Below are positions 8,582 through 18,185 of a stretch of 64,000 nt of DNA, piece by piece; position 1 is the first letter of the stretch; each line of letters starts with the position of its first letter. This DNA is from Haloquadratum walsbyi J07HQW2 (GTDB lineage Archaea; Halobacteriota; Halobacteria; Halobacteriales; Haloferacaceae): the NCBI RefSeq assembly GCF_000415985.1, contig NZ_KE356561.1, positions 1,007,729-1,071,728 of the forward strand, given 5' to 3'. The notes below the pieces were generated by a model. It was given only the letters and a program-made list of their open reading frames with translations. It had not been told where the DNA came from and did not search any database. The translations under genes were made by a program, and so were the position numbers.

Positions 8582-10948
8582 TCAACCGGAGTCATCAGGT
8601 GGTCTGGCTAAACTCGCAGACGAGGAGTTAGTGTATGAGTGACCCGTCGCTGACGTATTTATTGAGACTCCAGTGAGCGTTTCAGGCGTTGGTCCGACCC
8701 ATGCCCCCTCATGACCACAATCGGTTGTGAGTCGACAGACGCGTGTCTTTGGCGGCCAGATTGCCTGAGTTGATGATTCTATGTTATTTTCAGTAACCAT
8801 GGTCTCAACAGTAACATGTTGTCGATATGTTATACTTGCACCACCTGCACCGACAAATGTCACTACAAAATCAACCTCTGATGATCCTGATGGGAGCGAC
8901 ACAGCGGTCTGTGTCATATTGACTGTACCGTTGAGTGAGGCTTTGGATTCGTTATTATATCTGCTCATATCAGAACCATGTGATGCAGTCGCTGATGAAT
9001 TGATTGTAGAGGTAGCATTCAGTGGTATGGTTGTTCCGCCAGTTGATATAGCTGGAAGGTTTCGAGCCCAGACGCCATCTTGACTGATTGACCACCGCAC
9101 TGTCACTGTCTGTTGATTACGTGTTTGTATGACCGGTCGTGCCCGGTATCGCACGTAACCATCAGCAGTTTCAATTCGAATACTCACAGACTGAAGATTC
9201 TGTGGCTGTCCAACAGTCGTCTGGATTTGTATGACTTCGCCACGTTTGACTGAAAGTTGCTGAAGCGTCGGTGTGACTGGTTCCGCTGCAGCGGTCCATA
9301 CCCCACGATACGTGAATCGATACGGCGTTCGGTTGGTCGCATCAATGACAGCCATATCACGACTTGGTGGACCATCTGTTGCATACACAACGGGTCCGTC
9401 AAGAGTAGGATCCGATCGGAGATACTGAAACGGATGTGCTTGCCAGTCATCATACGTATCTGGGGTGAAGACAACAGCATTATTGAACGATTGTTTCTCA
9501 ATCGGTTCATACGTCGCTGCAAGAGATTCACTCCGTTCCTCATTTGTCTCAATTGGACCCATAAGAACGGACTCTCCAGTGACTCCAATGATCGGTGCAG
9601 CCATGATGAGAATGACAACAACAGTAATACATGCCCAACGTACTGTCATAAATCCTGATAATACTACGTAGAGACGACGAAATAGAGTCACAAACCCAGC
9701 AGCAGCAAAGATCGCGATTGGAATAAGTATATCAAAGTGATAAAACGGTCCTAACAGATCAATAAGCCCGTTCTGTAATCCATTATACGTTCCCCAAAAA
9801 TACGCCTCACCAATAATAACGGTGGGGATAATCGATAGCAAGAGCAGCGAGATAGTTGATTTGGAGAGCGATGATCCATTGGATTGTGATGAGTCAGTAA
9901 TAATACGATGAACAGCAACACCCCCTCCGAGTATGGCAAATCCAGTCCCGATAAGCCCTGCAGCGACCCATTCGGTGGCAAGTGATTGAACAGCTGTTAC
10001 TGTCGTTGCCAGTGCTATTTCAGGTGTGTATACTGCTTCATATGAAAGTAACTCATGCGGACCAAAGCCGAGTCCATCAGCTGGGGCAAAAGCAGCATAT
10101 GGGAAAACGAGCGGATCACCGGTCACGATTGCATTATACCAGAGCGCAATTGCAACAACAACACACCCAGCGGTTGCTGTAAGAGATGCTCTGGTCACTG
10201 CGATGTGTGTTTGTGGATGTGACCATCCCGTATTTCGTAACTGACGACAAACAGTGAACAGTGTATGGAAAATAAATGGAAGGGCAAATAATACCGCAGT
10301 GTATGGTCGAGCAAAAAAGGCTATGCCGGTTGCAAAGCCTGCAATAATAGCCCATCCCCAGGTGAATAAACGCTGATTATGCGCACGGAATGAATGAAGA
10401 TATGCAAGAGCAAAAATGACATTTAGAAAAGTCGTTGGAGCATATGAAAGGAATGTTGCTGAGGTGAGTAAAAACATCGGCGACCCTGCAAGGACAATAA
10501 TCGCACACACGCCGATAGTTCGATCAAAAGCCCGTGTAGCGAGAATATAGACACTAGTAGCAGTCCCTGTTGCGACAAGTGCGAGTCCAACTGTCCAGGT
10601 CCCGAGACCAAGACGATATCCAAGTGCGAACATAGCTGGAACAACAGGGGTATACTTGCTGTACAGCCGAGTCCCCACAGCGCTATCGTCGAGGATGAAA
10701 AACCACGGACGAACTGCCTCTGGAGGGTACGGTGTTGGGTCAATAAAAAACGCCCCCTCAAGCAGTAACGCTGCCTGTGTAAGATACACTGCTTCATCAT
10801 CATTAACTGAATGATACGGGAATACCTCCACAGCGATGAGAGCAACAAATAATCCAGTTCCAACAGCTAATATCCCCGCAAGAAGCGTCCAAATGGATAT
10901 TTGAAGACGGTTTTGAAGACGAGTAAGTATGGTGTTAATTTTCCACAT
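8582..10948 (-). CDS. GT-C-like polytopic membrane glycosyltransferase
   Basis: A 788-residue membrane protein. About ten to twelve hydrophobic helices occupy residues 15-490, followed by a soluble beta-rich C-terminal domain of about 300 residues that should face outside. Between the first two helices is NDDEAVY (Asp50-Asp51-Glu52), the acidic loop motif that GT-C enzymes (PMT, ArnT and dolichol-phosphate-sugar dependent families) use for catalysis. The expected role is sugar transfer from a lipid donor to a surface protein or lipid; donor and acceptor are unknown. It is transcribed in the same direction as the ABC operon and begins 50 bp after it, so it may be cotranscribed. A tail rich in Ser/Thr (residues 640-788) fits an extracellular domain. 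Confidence 0.7.
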   Translation of the reverse strand: MWKINTILTRLQNRLQISIWTLLAGILAVGTGLFVALIAVEVFPYHSVNDDEAVYLTQAALLLEGAFFIDPTPYPPEAVRPWFFILDDSAVGTRLYSKYTPVVPAMFALGYRLGLGTWTVGLALVATGTATSVYILATRAFDRTIGVCAIIVLAGSPMFLLTSATFLSYAPTTFLNVIFALAYLHSFRAHNQRLFTWGWAIIAGFATGIAFFARPYTAVLFALPFIFHTLFTVCRQLRNTGWSHPQTHIAVTRASLTATAGCVVVAIALWYNAIVTGDPLVFPYAAFAPADGLGFGPHELLSYEAVYTPEIALATTVTAVQSLATEWVAAGLIGTGFAILGGGVAVHRIITDSSQSNGSSLSKSTISLLLLSIIPTVIIGEAYFWGTYNGLQNGLIDLLGPFYHFDILIPIAIFAAAGFVTLFRRLYVVLSGFMTVRWACITVVVILIMAAPIIGVTGESVLMGPIETNEERSESLAATYEPIEKQSFNNAVVFTPDTYDDWQAHPFQYLRSDPTLDGPVVYATDGPPSRDMAVIDATNRTPYRFTYRGVWTAAAEPVTPTLQQLSVKRGEVIQIQTTVGQPQNLQSVSIRIETADGYVRYRARPVIQTRNQQTVTVRWSISQDGVWARNLPAISTGGTTIPLNATSTINSSATASHGSDMSRYNNESKASLNGTVNMTQTAVSLPSGSSEVDFVVTFVGAGGASITYRQHVTVETMVTENNIESSTQAIWPPKTRVCRLTTDCGHEGAWVGPTPETLTGVSINTSATGHSYTNSSSASLARPPDDSG

Positions 10949-10998
10949 AAGCTCAGTAAGAATCTAGACGCTGAGCCGGATTTATCAGTGGAATATGC

Positions 10999-11340
10999 TC
11001 AGATGCCGCGCGGGTATCGTTCATCCGTTTCATCCGGTCGTTGTTCACGGGGGAACCACGCAAGCTCATGATCGGCGTTAATCTTGATATCAACAACGCC
11101 ACTCTCTGGAATATTCTCATCATGATTATGCATACATTGGACAGATTCACCTGTCTCAAGTTTGACCTCATACAGGAATGTCGGACCAAGATATCGTCGG
11201 GCAACAACCTCTCCACACCCACACTCATCGGTCTGCGTGTCGACATGTCCGTTCTTTGCTGTCCCAAGGTCAGGATCGGGATTGTTGGAACTAGCTGTCT
11301 TATCTGTGAATTGTGTATGACTGGCATCATCAGCAGTCAT
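10999..11340 (-). CDS. Detached TOBE-domain fragment of ABC transporter ATPase
   Basis: A 113-residue protein. After a polar N-terminus of about 40 residues comes CGCGEVVARRYLGPTFLYEV and a strand pattern ending DIKINADHELAWF, which matches the second half of a TOBE_2 domain, the C-terminal substrate-regulation domain of importer ATPases. Its ATG overlaps the TGA of the ATPase gene (ATGA), so the two could be translationally coupled. A -1 shift in the preceding run of five A would instead join them into one protein. Either this is a natural split subunit or the ATPase gene carries a one-base change. The ATPase alone stops just after the first TOBE strand (VRPDDVSV). Confidence 0.7.
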   Translation of the reverse strand: MTADDASHTQFTDKTASSNNPDPDLGTAKNGHVDTQTDECGCGEVVARRYLGPTFLYEVKLETGESVQCMHNHDENIPESGVVDIKINADHELAWFPREQRPDETDERYPRGI

Positions 11341-12359
11341 CGTTTTTGATCTCCGGATTGCGTTCCAGATGTATCAGGATTGCCGTGACAGACGCTCACA
11401 TCATCCGGACGGACAAGAAGGTCAACGCGTGTTTGGTTGTACTCTGAGGCAAGTCCATGAACCTGCTCGCGTGGCACAGTTCCAACCTTAGTCTGGACTA
11501 CATCACCGGATACATATCCCGGAATGAAACTTGCATATCCAAGAAAACTGGCAACAAACCGCGATTCTGGATGCTGGAATACAGTCTCTGGGTTACCGAC
11601 CTGTTCGATATGACCATTGCTCATTACTGCGACACGGTCAGAGATTGAGAGCGCTTCCTCCTGATCGTGTGTCACCGAAATAGCTGTAACGCCTGTTTCT
11701 TTCAAGATACGGCGTACTTCCTCCCGCATAGCAACTCGTAAGTCAACGTCGAGATTTGAGAATGGCTCGTCAAGTAATAAAATATCGGGCTCAGGAGCAA
11801 GCGAACGAGCAAGTGCAACACGCTGTTGTTGACCACCTGATAGTTCATCAGGATAACTTTCACCCTGATTTGGAAGATCAACTAATTCAAGTAGTTCATC
11901 AACACGATTGTCAGTCTCAACAGAGGAATATTCCGTCAATCCAAAAGCAACATTCTCGCGTGCAGTAAGATGTGGAAAGAGTGCGAACTCTTGGAAGACA
12001 ACTCCAACACCACGTTGCTCCGGTGGAACAAACGCGGATCCACTAACATTCTTTCCGTTGAGGCGCACCATTCCACCATCTACAGCTTCGAGACCAGCAA
12101 TCAGTCTCAACGTAGTTGTCTTCCCACATCCTGACGGTCCTAATAGGGTCAGAATCTCACCAGCGTTTACTGATAATGAGAGATTATCAACTACAGTCTC
12201 TGTCCCATATTGTTTCTGTAGATTACACAATTCAAGCACTTCATCTGTGTTATCACCCTCATCGCTTGCGGATGAGTTGAATGTATGTTTGTTTGTTCTT
12301 GTACTATTCGCCTGTCCGTCTGAGTGTGAGTTTGTGCGTGATTGTGCACTATTTGACAT
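11337..12359 (-). CDS. ABC transporter ATP-binding protein (iron(III)/spermidine/thiamine class)
   Basis: A 340-residue ATPase that energises the permease encoded just upstream. It has a polar acidic N-terminus of about 40 residues, then the nucleotide-binding domain: Walker A GPSGCGKTT near 75, Q-loop VFQEFALFPH, signature LSGGQQQR, Walker B ILLLDEPF, and an H-loop in SVTHDQEEA. It ends just inside the TOBE domain, the rest of which is in the next, overlapping gene. I chose the ATG that overlaps the permease stop by 11 nt; a longer reading would overlap the permease gene by 95 nt. Transported ion inferred from the operon: Fe3+ is the best guess. Confidence 0.88.
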   Translation of the reverse strand: MSNSAQSRTNSHSDGQANSTRTNKHTFNSSASDEGDNTDEVLELCNLQKQYGTETVVDNLSLSVNAGEILTLLGPSGCGKTTTLRLIAGLEAVDGGMVRLNGKNVSGSAFVPPEQRGVGVVFQEFALFPHLTARENVAFGLTEYSSVETDNRVDELLELVDLPNQGESYPDELSGGQQQRVALARSLAPEPDILLLDEPFSNLDVDLRVAMREEVRRILKETGVTAISVTHDQEEALSISDRVAVMSNGHIEQVGNPETVFQHPESRFVASFLGYASFIPGYVSGDVVQTKVGTVPREQVHGLASEYNQTRVDLLVRPDDVSVCHGNPDTSGTQSGDQKR

Positions 12360-13962
12360 CATACCCCTCCTGTGTGAGGATAACAAGCATCGAAATTCCC
12401 GATACGAATAAAAGCACAAGTGCTGGGACAGCTGCCTGTCCAAAGTATCCAGACTGATATGCTGCCCAGATATGGGTTACAAGCGTCGTAAATCCTGCAG
12501 GTCGTAATAATAGCGTTGCCGGGAGCTCTTTCATCGTCGTTAAAAAGACCAGTGCTGCGCCACCGAGAAGTCCTGGTGCTACGAGTGGGAGTGTGACATA
12601 TCGAAATGCTCCAACAGACGATTCTCCAAGCGTTCGTGCCGCCTCAGGAAGCGATGGATCAACAGCGAGAAACGATGCCCGCAGTGATCCAACTGATTGT
12701 GGAATAAATCGGACGACACATGCAAAGGTGAGCAAATAAATTGTTTGATAGATTGGAGCGGCATATGAGGTCCCAAAGTAGACGAGCGCGAGTCCAATGA
12801 CAACACCTGGAACAGCGTATCCAACGTATGTAAACCGCTCAAAAACTGCTGGGAGAAATCCATCATGACGGGCTGAAAGATAGGCAACTGGGATTCCAGC
12901 AATAACAGCAATAACAGCAGTTGCGGCAGCGACGGTGACGGAGTTACCAATATATGTCCATTGAAATGCAAGTGATTCACCCGCTGTTGATGAAGCTGTA
13001 CCAAGCCATGAGAGAAGGATAACAATAGGGACAGCGAGTGCAAGTGCAGAGACACCAGCTGGCAGTATCATTGCTGGAAGTCGCCAGCGCCCAAGTGAGA
13101 CAATGTCACGGGAGCGTCCACCTGCAGACGTTCGTTCCTCACCACGAATTCGTGATTCAGCCCAGAGGATAAACAGTGTCACTGCAACGAGTTGTAATGA
13201 TAGCAGTGTTGCTGTGTCACGACCAAAGGCTCCGAACTCAACGTATATAACACGGGTGAAAACGTCATAACGCATAATTGAGGGTGTTCCGAAATCCGAA
13301 AGCACATATAATGATGAAAGAAGTGTTCCAGCAGCGACTGCTGGTCGGATCTGTGGGACAGTAACTCGACGGAATGTCGCCCAGCGCCCATGATCAAGCG
13401 TTCGAGCCGCATCAACCAGAGTTGTGTCCATTGATTTGAGCGATGCTCGTGTGGTGATGTACACATATGGATACGTATATAGGCTAAGAACTAGCACAGT
13501 TCCAGTGAGTCCATATATTTCTGGGATTTGTTCGATTCCAATCGGTGAAAGGAGTCGTTGGAACCCTCCACGAGGACCAAACGCTGACACAAAAGCAAAC
13601 GCACCAACGTAACTCGGAATAACAAGTGGCAATGACACCGCAACGGTCCAGACGCGGCTAAGCGGAATATTTGTTCGAACAGTCAGATACGCTAATGGAA
13701 CCCCAAGAAGAACACAGACCGTGGTTGTCAATACGACTAAAATAGCACTATTGACAAATATTTGTACTGTCGTTGGTCGTGTTATGAGATCAATGGCAGG
13801 TTCAAATCCAACACTACTGCCAGTTCGAATAAGCCATATAAATGGAATCACGACTGCAGCAGCAACCGCACCTGCGGCGACAGTAATCCCAAAGGGGAGT
13901 GATGACTCATCATCAGCAGCATCGGGACCAGCATCAACGTCGACCTGATATTCGGTTGCCAT
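12349..13962 (-). CDS. ABC transporter permease, FbpB-like double-module
   Basis: A 537-residue membrane protein with about twelve transmembrane helices in two homologous halves. Each half carries an EAA-loop signature: DAARTLDHGRWATFRRVTVPQ in the first half (positions near 13,330-13,400) and EAARTLGESSVGAFRYVTLP in the second. This two-in-one arrangement is typical of FbpB/ThiP-type iron(III) and thiamine permeases. It lies 95 bp after the binding-protein gene and overlaps the ATPase start, forming a binding protein-permease-ATPase operon. Regulation probably comes from the palindrome upstream of the binding-protein gene. Confidence 0.9.
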   Translation of the reverse strand: MATEYQVDVDAGPDAADDESSLPFGITVAAGAVAAAVVIPFIWLIRTGSSVGFEPAIDLITRPTTVQIFVNSAILVVLTTTVCVLLGVPLAYLTVRTNIPLSRVWTVAVSLPLVIPSYVGAFAFVSAFGPRGGFQRLLSPIGIEQIPEIYGLTGTVLVLSLYTYPYVYITTRASLKSMDTTLVDAARTLDHGRWATFRRVTVPQIRPAVAAGTLLSSLYVLSDFGTPSIMRYDVFTRVIYVEFGAFGRDTATLLSLQLVAVTLFILWAESRIRGEERTSAGGRSRDIVSLGRWRLPAMILPAGVSALALAVPIVILLSWLGTASSTAGESLAFQWTYIGNSVTVAAATAVIAVIAGIPVAYLSARHDGFLPAVFERFTYVGYAVPGVVIGLALVYFGTSYAAPIYQTIYLLTFACVVRFIPQSVGSLRASFLAVDPSLPEAARTLGESSVGAFRYVTLPLVAPGLLGGAALVFLTTMKELPATLLLRPAGFTTLVTHIWAAYQSGYFGQAAVPALVLLFVSGISMLVILTQEGYDVK

Positions 13963-14057
13963 TTTATCCTTGATATGTCGTATACTGTATACAGTGTTCA
14001 GTTGTCTTCGGTGTCAGTGGTTGAGCCCTGCTATCATATTGATGTAGCGGTTTACCA

Positions 14058-15263
14058 TCAGAGAATACCCGTGTCTCGGAGCAGCGTGATGGTTCCCTCC
14101 AAGTTTGACAGTTGTGTTAGATCGACATCCTCCGGTGGATTTAATGAATCAATCGATGGGAGTCGTCCGATTGGCTCAATCTCAGGAACAAGCGGATACT
14201 CGAATGTCGTCCGAGCAAAGTAATCTTGGGCTTCTGCAGAAAGCAGATGACGTATGAAATTCGATGCAAGAGTAGTATCACTCGCTGTATCGAGCGTACA
14301 GGCACCAGCAACGTTGAATACTGCTCCGGCATCATTTTGAGTGAACGTTGTTCGAAGCGGCGCATCAAGCGTACGACGGGCGAGGACGCGTTGAATATAA
14401 TAGTGGTTTGTGAGACCAACGGCAACCTCACCGTCAGCAACTGCTCGAGCAATCTGGAACTCATCAGCGTATGATTCAGCGCCAAGTTCCTGCATCCCAC
14501 GAAGCCATTCCCGCGTATTAGCTTCTCCCTCAAGAAGTCGCATCGCTGTGATGAACGCCTGAAACGATGAGTACGTCGGCGCCCAGCCAAATTGCCCATC
14601 AAGTGCGGCTGTATCTGGAAATGACATGATATCTGTTGGGATTGATGATTCAGTGAGCATATCCGTATTGTATGGGATAGCCCGTGCACGTCCAGAGGTG
14701 CCAATCCATGATCCATCTGGTGACTGGAATGTATCAGGGACAAATGATAGTACCTCACTTGAGAGCGATTGTACCCGCCCACGGGTCGCCAGTGCACCCA
14801 ATGAGCCGGCGTTCACTGAATAGAATACATCCCCTGGGCTGTTCTGTCCTTCTGTAATAATTTGGTTGACATGTTGGCTTGCTGAACTATATCGTGGGAG
14901 AATAGTTAATTCAGGATATCGGTCTTCAATAAAGCTGAGTAATTCCCCAACGAGTGCTTCACCACGACCTGAATATACTGTCAGTTCACCAGCGAGATCT
15001 GGCATCTCTGACATTGAAACGCCATCAGAGATATCACGATCACCGAAGGGAGAACGCCCAGACCCAATTTGCTCGCTGTCTGATGTCCCAATCGGCGATG
15101 ACATCTCAGTTTCTGTTGATGTTCCCACCTCATCATTACTGACACCACCGCAACCGGCAATAGACCCGATTCCGGCAACGCCTGCAGCCTGGAGGAACCG
15201 CCTTCGTGTGCGAGAATTTGTACCAACTTTTGTTCCTTCGTCGGTCCTACGCATATCTCCCAT
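14058..15263 (-). CDS. Iron(III)-type ABC transporter substrate-binding lipoprotein
   Basis: A 401-residue binding protein. The N-terminus carries a twin-arginine signal (TRRRFLQAAGVAG) followed by a lipobox ending at Cys (SIAGC), so it should be exported folded and lipid-anchored. After a Ser/Asp linker comes ELTVYSGRGEALVGELL, the opening of FbpA-like periplasmic-binding proteins. Near the C-terminus, DYFARTTFEYPLVPEIEP matches the metal-site region of the Fe3+-binding family, though the usual Tyr-Tyr pair is not clearly complete. The start at 15263 is chosen because the operator and TATA box then lie at -7 to -31; a reading from 15335 would bury both inside the gene. ATG 15254 is an alternative. 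Confidence 0.85.
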   Translation of the reverse strand: MGDMRRTDEGTKVGTNSRTRRRFLQAAGVAGIGSIAGCGGVSNDEVGTSTETEMSSPIGTSDSEQIGSGRSPFGDRDISDGVSMSEMPDLAGELTVYSGRGEALVGELLSFIEDRYPELTILPRYSSASQHVNQIITEGQNSPGDVFYSVNAGSLGALATRGRVQSLSSEVLSFVPDTFQSPDGSWIGTSGRARAIPYNTDMLTESSIPTDIMSFPDTAALDGQFGWAPTYSSFQAFITAMRLLEGEANTREWLRGMQELGAESYADEFQIARAVADGEVAVGLTNHYYIQRVLARRTLDAPLRTTFTQNDAGAVFNVAGACTLDTASDTTLASNFIRHLLSAEAQDYFARTTFEYPLVPEIEPIGRLPSIDSLNPPEDVDLTQLSNLEGTITLLRDTGIL

Positions 15264-15269
15264 GTCTGT

Positions 15270-15285
15270 TTTAGGTCCGCCTAAA
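15270..15285 (-). promoter_or_regulatory. Palindromic operator TTTAGG-N4-CCTAAA (site 1)
   Basis: A perfect 6-bp inverted repeat with a 4-nt spacer, 7 nt upstream of the chosen ATG of the binding-protein gene. A TATA-like box (TATATA, 15289-15294) lies just beyond it, about 29 nt from the ATG, so a repressor here would sit on the initiation site of a nearly leaderless mRNA. The half-site resembles the TTAGG/CCTAA arms of DtxR/IdeR-type metal-dependent repressor sites, although the spacing differs from the 19-bp bacterial consensus. Confidence 0.65.
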
Positions 15286-15479
15286 TCGTATATAACTTGC
15301 GATTTAGCGGGCGAAAAGAGAGTTTTTGCTGGCAAAGGTCGGTAACAGATACATGCACGAAGAGAAACGAAGATCGGAGTATGATTAAAATATACTTTCT
15401 GTGGTATTTCAGGCTTCTATTGATCTAACTCAGAGCAAGGACAGAAGCATTCATGATTGTCATTTTTTCATGATGAGAT

Positions 15480-16664
15480 TCAATCGCCCACCCGTGCAGT
15501 GTCAGCGCGTGGTGCATGCTCGATCGGCGTTGCCCTCTCAGATAGTTTATTAATGCAATCAAGCCAATCAAGCCAGTATTCACCACAATGGTTTAGAAAT
15601 GCACCATTAGCTAATTGATCGAAATTACCCTCGGATAATTCCTCTGCCATTGCTGTTGCCGCCTCAGTCCATGTTGTTGCATCCGCACCAGCGCTATCAA
15701 TAATGCTCCAGACATGTTCATTGAGTTCGAGTCCAGGTGCTTCGTTCATCAGATCGTCAAATGTTGAGCGGGCAGCCTTATCATGAATACATAGCGGATA
15801 TCCACTAATCAGTTCTTTTCCAAGGATATCTGCAGCACGTTTAAGAAAGAGACCCGACCAGATATCGTCGAACCGTCCCACATCCCAGTTATTATCGTCC
15901 ATTGGGAGTTGATAGAATGCTGGGATCACTTCCCGTTCAAATGCAAGATTCATCGAGCAAACAGTGAGGTACTGTCCCGGGGCTGCAATGAAGTCTCCAT
16001 CAAAATGTGCATTTTTTGTTCGAGTTTGTGCTTGTCCATCAAGATCACCGTCCATAAGAATCCGAACAGCATCAAGATCAGGAACATTTGTCCAAAGTCC
16101 CTGCGAAGCAACGACATCACTTACTTGATATTGATCTGTTTCGACAGTCTCATTCATCGCTGAATATGGGTATCCCCGTGGATACAGCCCGTGTTCATCG
16201 GCATGTTGATATAATACGTTGACCCACTGCTCATCTGAGCGAACGGATTCAACCATGTCATCTCTATCAAGATTGTTGAGATGTCGGGTAAAAAAGTCCC
16301 ATTCTGAGTGCGGTCGGGTGTCATCATCAATAAATACCCCTCGTGTGAACTGGTCGTTTGCCCATAAGTAGAGAAGCCCAAAACTTGTTTGCGCGTGCGA
16401 TTTCGCTGGAATGATATGTGCGTATTGATCGAGTCCATGAGCGTCAAACCATGACTCACGACGAGTCTCATCGTATACTGCCCCATCGATGCCTGCCGTA
16501 TCAAGCATTCTCTTCATGCCAGCAGTGTCACAGTTATCTTCGGTGACAAGAAGCATAAACAGTCGATCGAGATCAAATCCGTGATCTCGAGCGTTCTCAA
16601 AATATGACTTCATTCGATCATACGTGCGGATGGTGGGAACAATGACGCAGATGTCTGAGCGCAT
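15480..16664 (-). CDS. GT75/reversibly-glycosylated-polypeptide-like protein
   Basis: A 394-residue soluble protein. It opens with ICVIVPTIRTYDRMKSYF and has FIDDDTRP, an aspartate-rich nucleotide-sugar motif, near residue 110, then WDVGRFDDIWSGLFLK near 265, where plant RGPs have a similar YDDIW segment. The family (UDP-arabinopyranose mutase / alpha-glucan-protein synthase, GT75) binds UDP-sugars, and some members self-glycosylate. No signal or membrane segment is seen. The ATG at 16664 is preferred to a TTG three codons earlier. It has its own promoter with the same palindrome as the downstream iron transporter, so the two transcription units are probably co-regulated. What a GT75-like protein would do under metal control is unknown. 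Confidence 0.65.
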   Translation of the reverse strand: MRSDICVIVPTIRTYDRMKSYFENARDHGFDLDRLFMLLVTEDNCDTAGMKRMLDTAGIDGAVYDETRRESWFDAHGLDQYAHIIPAKSHAQTSFGLLYLWANDQFTRGVFIDDDTRPHSEWDFFTRHLNNLDRDDMVESVRSDEQWVNVLYQHADEHGLYPRGYPYSAMNETVETDQYQVSDVVASQGLWTNVPDLDAVRILMDGDLDGQAQTRTKNAHFDGDFIAAPGQYLTVCSMNLAFEREVIPAFYQLPMDDNNWDVGRFDDIWSGLFLKRAADILGKELISGYPLCIHDKAARSTFDDLMNEAPGLELNEHVWSIIDSAGADATTWTEAATAMAEELSEGNFDQLANGAFLNHCGEYWLDWLDCINKLSERATPIEHAPRADTARVGD

Positions 16665-16675
16665 TATGTTCAATG

Positions 16676-16691
16676 TTTAGGCAAGCCTAAA
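16676..16691 (-). promoter_or_regulatory. Palindromic operator TTTAGG-N4-CCTAAA (site 2)
   Basis: Same half-sites and spacing as site 1 (here TTTAGGCAAGCCTAAA), 12 nt upstream of the ATG of the GT75-like gene. An AT-rich stretch (GTAATTTT on the minus strand) lies just upstream where the TATA box would be. In this copy the first and last spacer bases also pair, extending the arms to 7 bp. It could also influence the divergent DCC gene 119 bp away, but that gene has its own TATA-like sequence. Confidence 0.65.
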
Positions 16692-16809
16692 ATTACTGTC
16701 GAAGTAAACCACTGAGATAGTTGCATTGATAAGTTCTATAAGATATTAATCACATTAAGCCGGTGCAGATGCCCAGCATAGTTTTGAGTCTCACAGCATT
16801 AGTATATGT

Positions 16810-17232
16810 ATGACCCAGTATGAGTCTGTATTAATTTATGACGGAGAATGCCCATATTGCTCAATCGCCGCAAGAGCACTCGAACGGCTTGATACAGTCG
16901 GCGCTATCTCATGGTATGATGAGACAGCACAGCAGTTTCTTGAATCACAGTTCGATGAAACACCATTTGCGATGTTTCTCGTTGATAGCCGTCGTAATCA
17001 GGTGTACGCAGGGCGGGCAGCTGCTAAGGAAATAGCTGAGCGAGCGAGTATGCCGGGCATCGTGAGTCAGTTAGTAGGTAAAAACTACGACCAGATTGCA
17101 ACTCTTGTGGGAGTTGCAACTGGGCGAAACCGTGATCCCGATGATTATCATGAAATGTATCCCCTCCGTGAGACAGCCGTTTCGGCGTTTAATGCGCTTG
17201 CTGCGTCCTCAAAAACACAAGCATCCAGATAA
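16810..17232 (+). CDS. DCC family (DUF393) thiol-disulfide protein
   Basis: A 140-residue protein with the family-defining DGECPYC near residue 11 (DxxCxxC) at the N-terminal end of a thioredoxin-like fold, then ISWYDETAQQF and a helical C-terminal half. DCC proteins are thought to be thiol-disulfide oxidoreductases of unknown substrate. Transcription is divergent from the GT75-like gene; a TATA-like TTAGTATATG lies directly upstream of the ATG. No membrane segment. The call is confident at family level only. Confidence 0.8.
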   Translation: MTQYESVLIYDGECPYCSIAARALERLDTVGAISWYDETAQQFLESQFDETPFAMFLVDSRRNQVYAGRAAAKEIAERASMPGIVSQLVGKNYDQIATLVGVATGRNRDPDDYHEMYPLRETAVSAFNALAASSKTQASR

Positions 17233-17345
17233 TATCAATCTGAGTTTGGATTTCGAGTAACCCTAATCTTAATTTGTATATTAATACTTTTGTGTAAGAA
17301 TCAAAATGATCAGGTAAATCTCGTATAATATGTTATATCACTCAA

Positions 17346-17852
17346 ATGAATGTAGCTGTTATTACACCAGCAGCAATCCAATCGGAGACCGACCCGCTTG
17401 GAATCGGAGCAGGGACTGCCCCGCCAGGAAGCTATGTACTGTGTATGAATCTGGACTCCCCCACGTCATTGACGGTTGGTGTTAACGAGACCAGATTATT
17501 TCCCCAAGGTGGGTACGCATACGTTGGCAGTGCCTTCGGGTCAAATGGACTCGGACGTGTTGATCGACATCGGCGCGTAGCTGCAGGGATACACGATGTG
17601 ACACACTGGCATATTGATTATCTTGCCAGTCACCAGAATGTATCACTTACAGCCATCGTCACAGCTCCAACCGCTGATATTGAATGTGCTATTGCATCAT
17701 CGTTACTCAACCACGTGGAGCAGTCACCGCTAGATGGGTTTGGCTCATCCGACTGCACCTGTATGACACACCTTTTCAGATCAGCCTCTGCAGCAGACAT
17801 ACGTGAACAATCTGTCACTGCTATTCAGGAACTGACCCCACCAAACGGGTGA
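17346..17852 (+). CDS. DUF123 (GIY-YIG-like) family protein
   Basis: A 168-residue protein. The central block ([40 protein letters not shown]) is the DUF123 domain, sometimes fused to endonuclease III and related to the GIY-YIG fold. The invariant YVGSA and HWHIDYL segments are intact. The domain is suspected to act on nucleic acids but has no established activity. It follows the DCC gene by 113 bp on the same strand. The first 25 residues are not conserved-looking; [10 protein letters not shown] is the only good start. Confidence 0.8.
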   Translation: MNVAVITPAAIQSETDPLGIGAGTAPPGSYVLCMNLDSPTSLTVGVNETRLFPQGGYAYVGSAFGSNGLGRVDRHRRVAAGIHDVTHWHIDYLASHQNVSLTAIVTAPTADIECAIASSLLNHVEQSPLDGFGSSDCTCMTHLFRSASAADIREQSVTAIQELTPPNG

Positions 17853-18185
17853 AATAACTGAGATTCCCTGATGTGAATATGTATTAATGCTCATGCGAGC
17901 GAAGTCAGCTGATAGCTGACAACGCGCATATCAATTTGGTTAAGTAAGCCCAGTATTTCCACAGCGAATGAGAGGTTGTTATCTAAGAAATGAGCTTATC
18001 AATAAGATTCTATTAGTTCATAAAGACATGAGTGTACACTGGAACTCCAGTATAATATTTAATTAGCTTTTGAATCATCTACCGTCACTCACGGCTACTA
18101 ACAATGTCACTAGAGGCTATGGTATTAGTATAAGATCGTATATTATTGAAATCATATGAGGGTAATTTCAACATTAGCATACACA

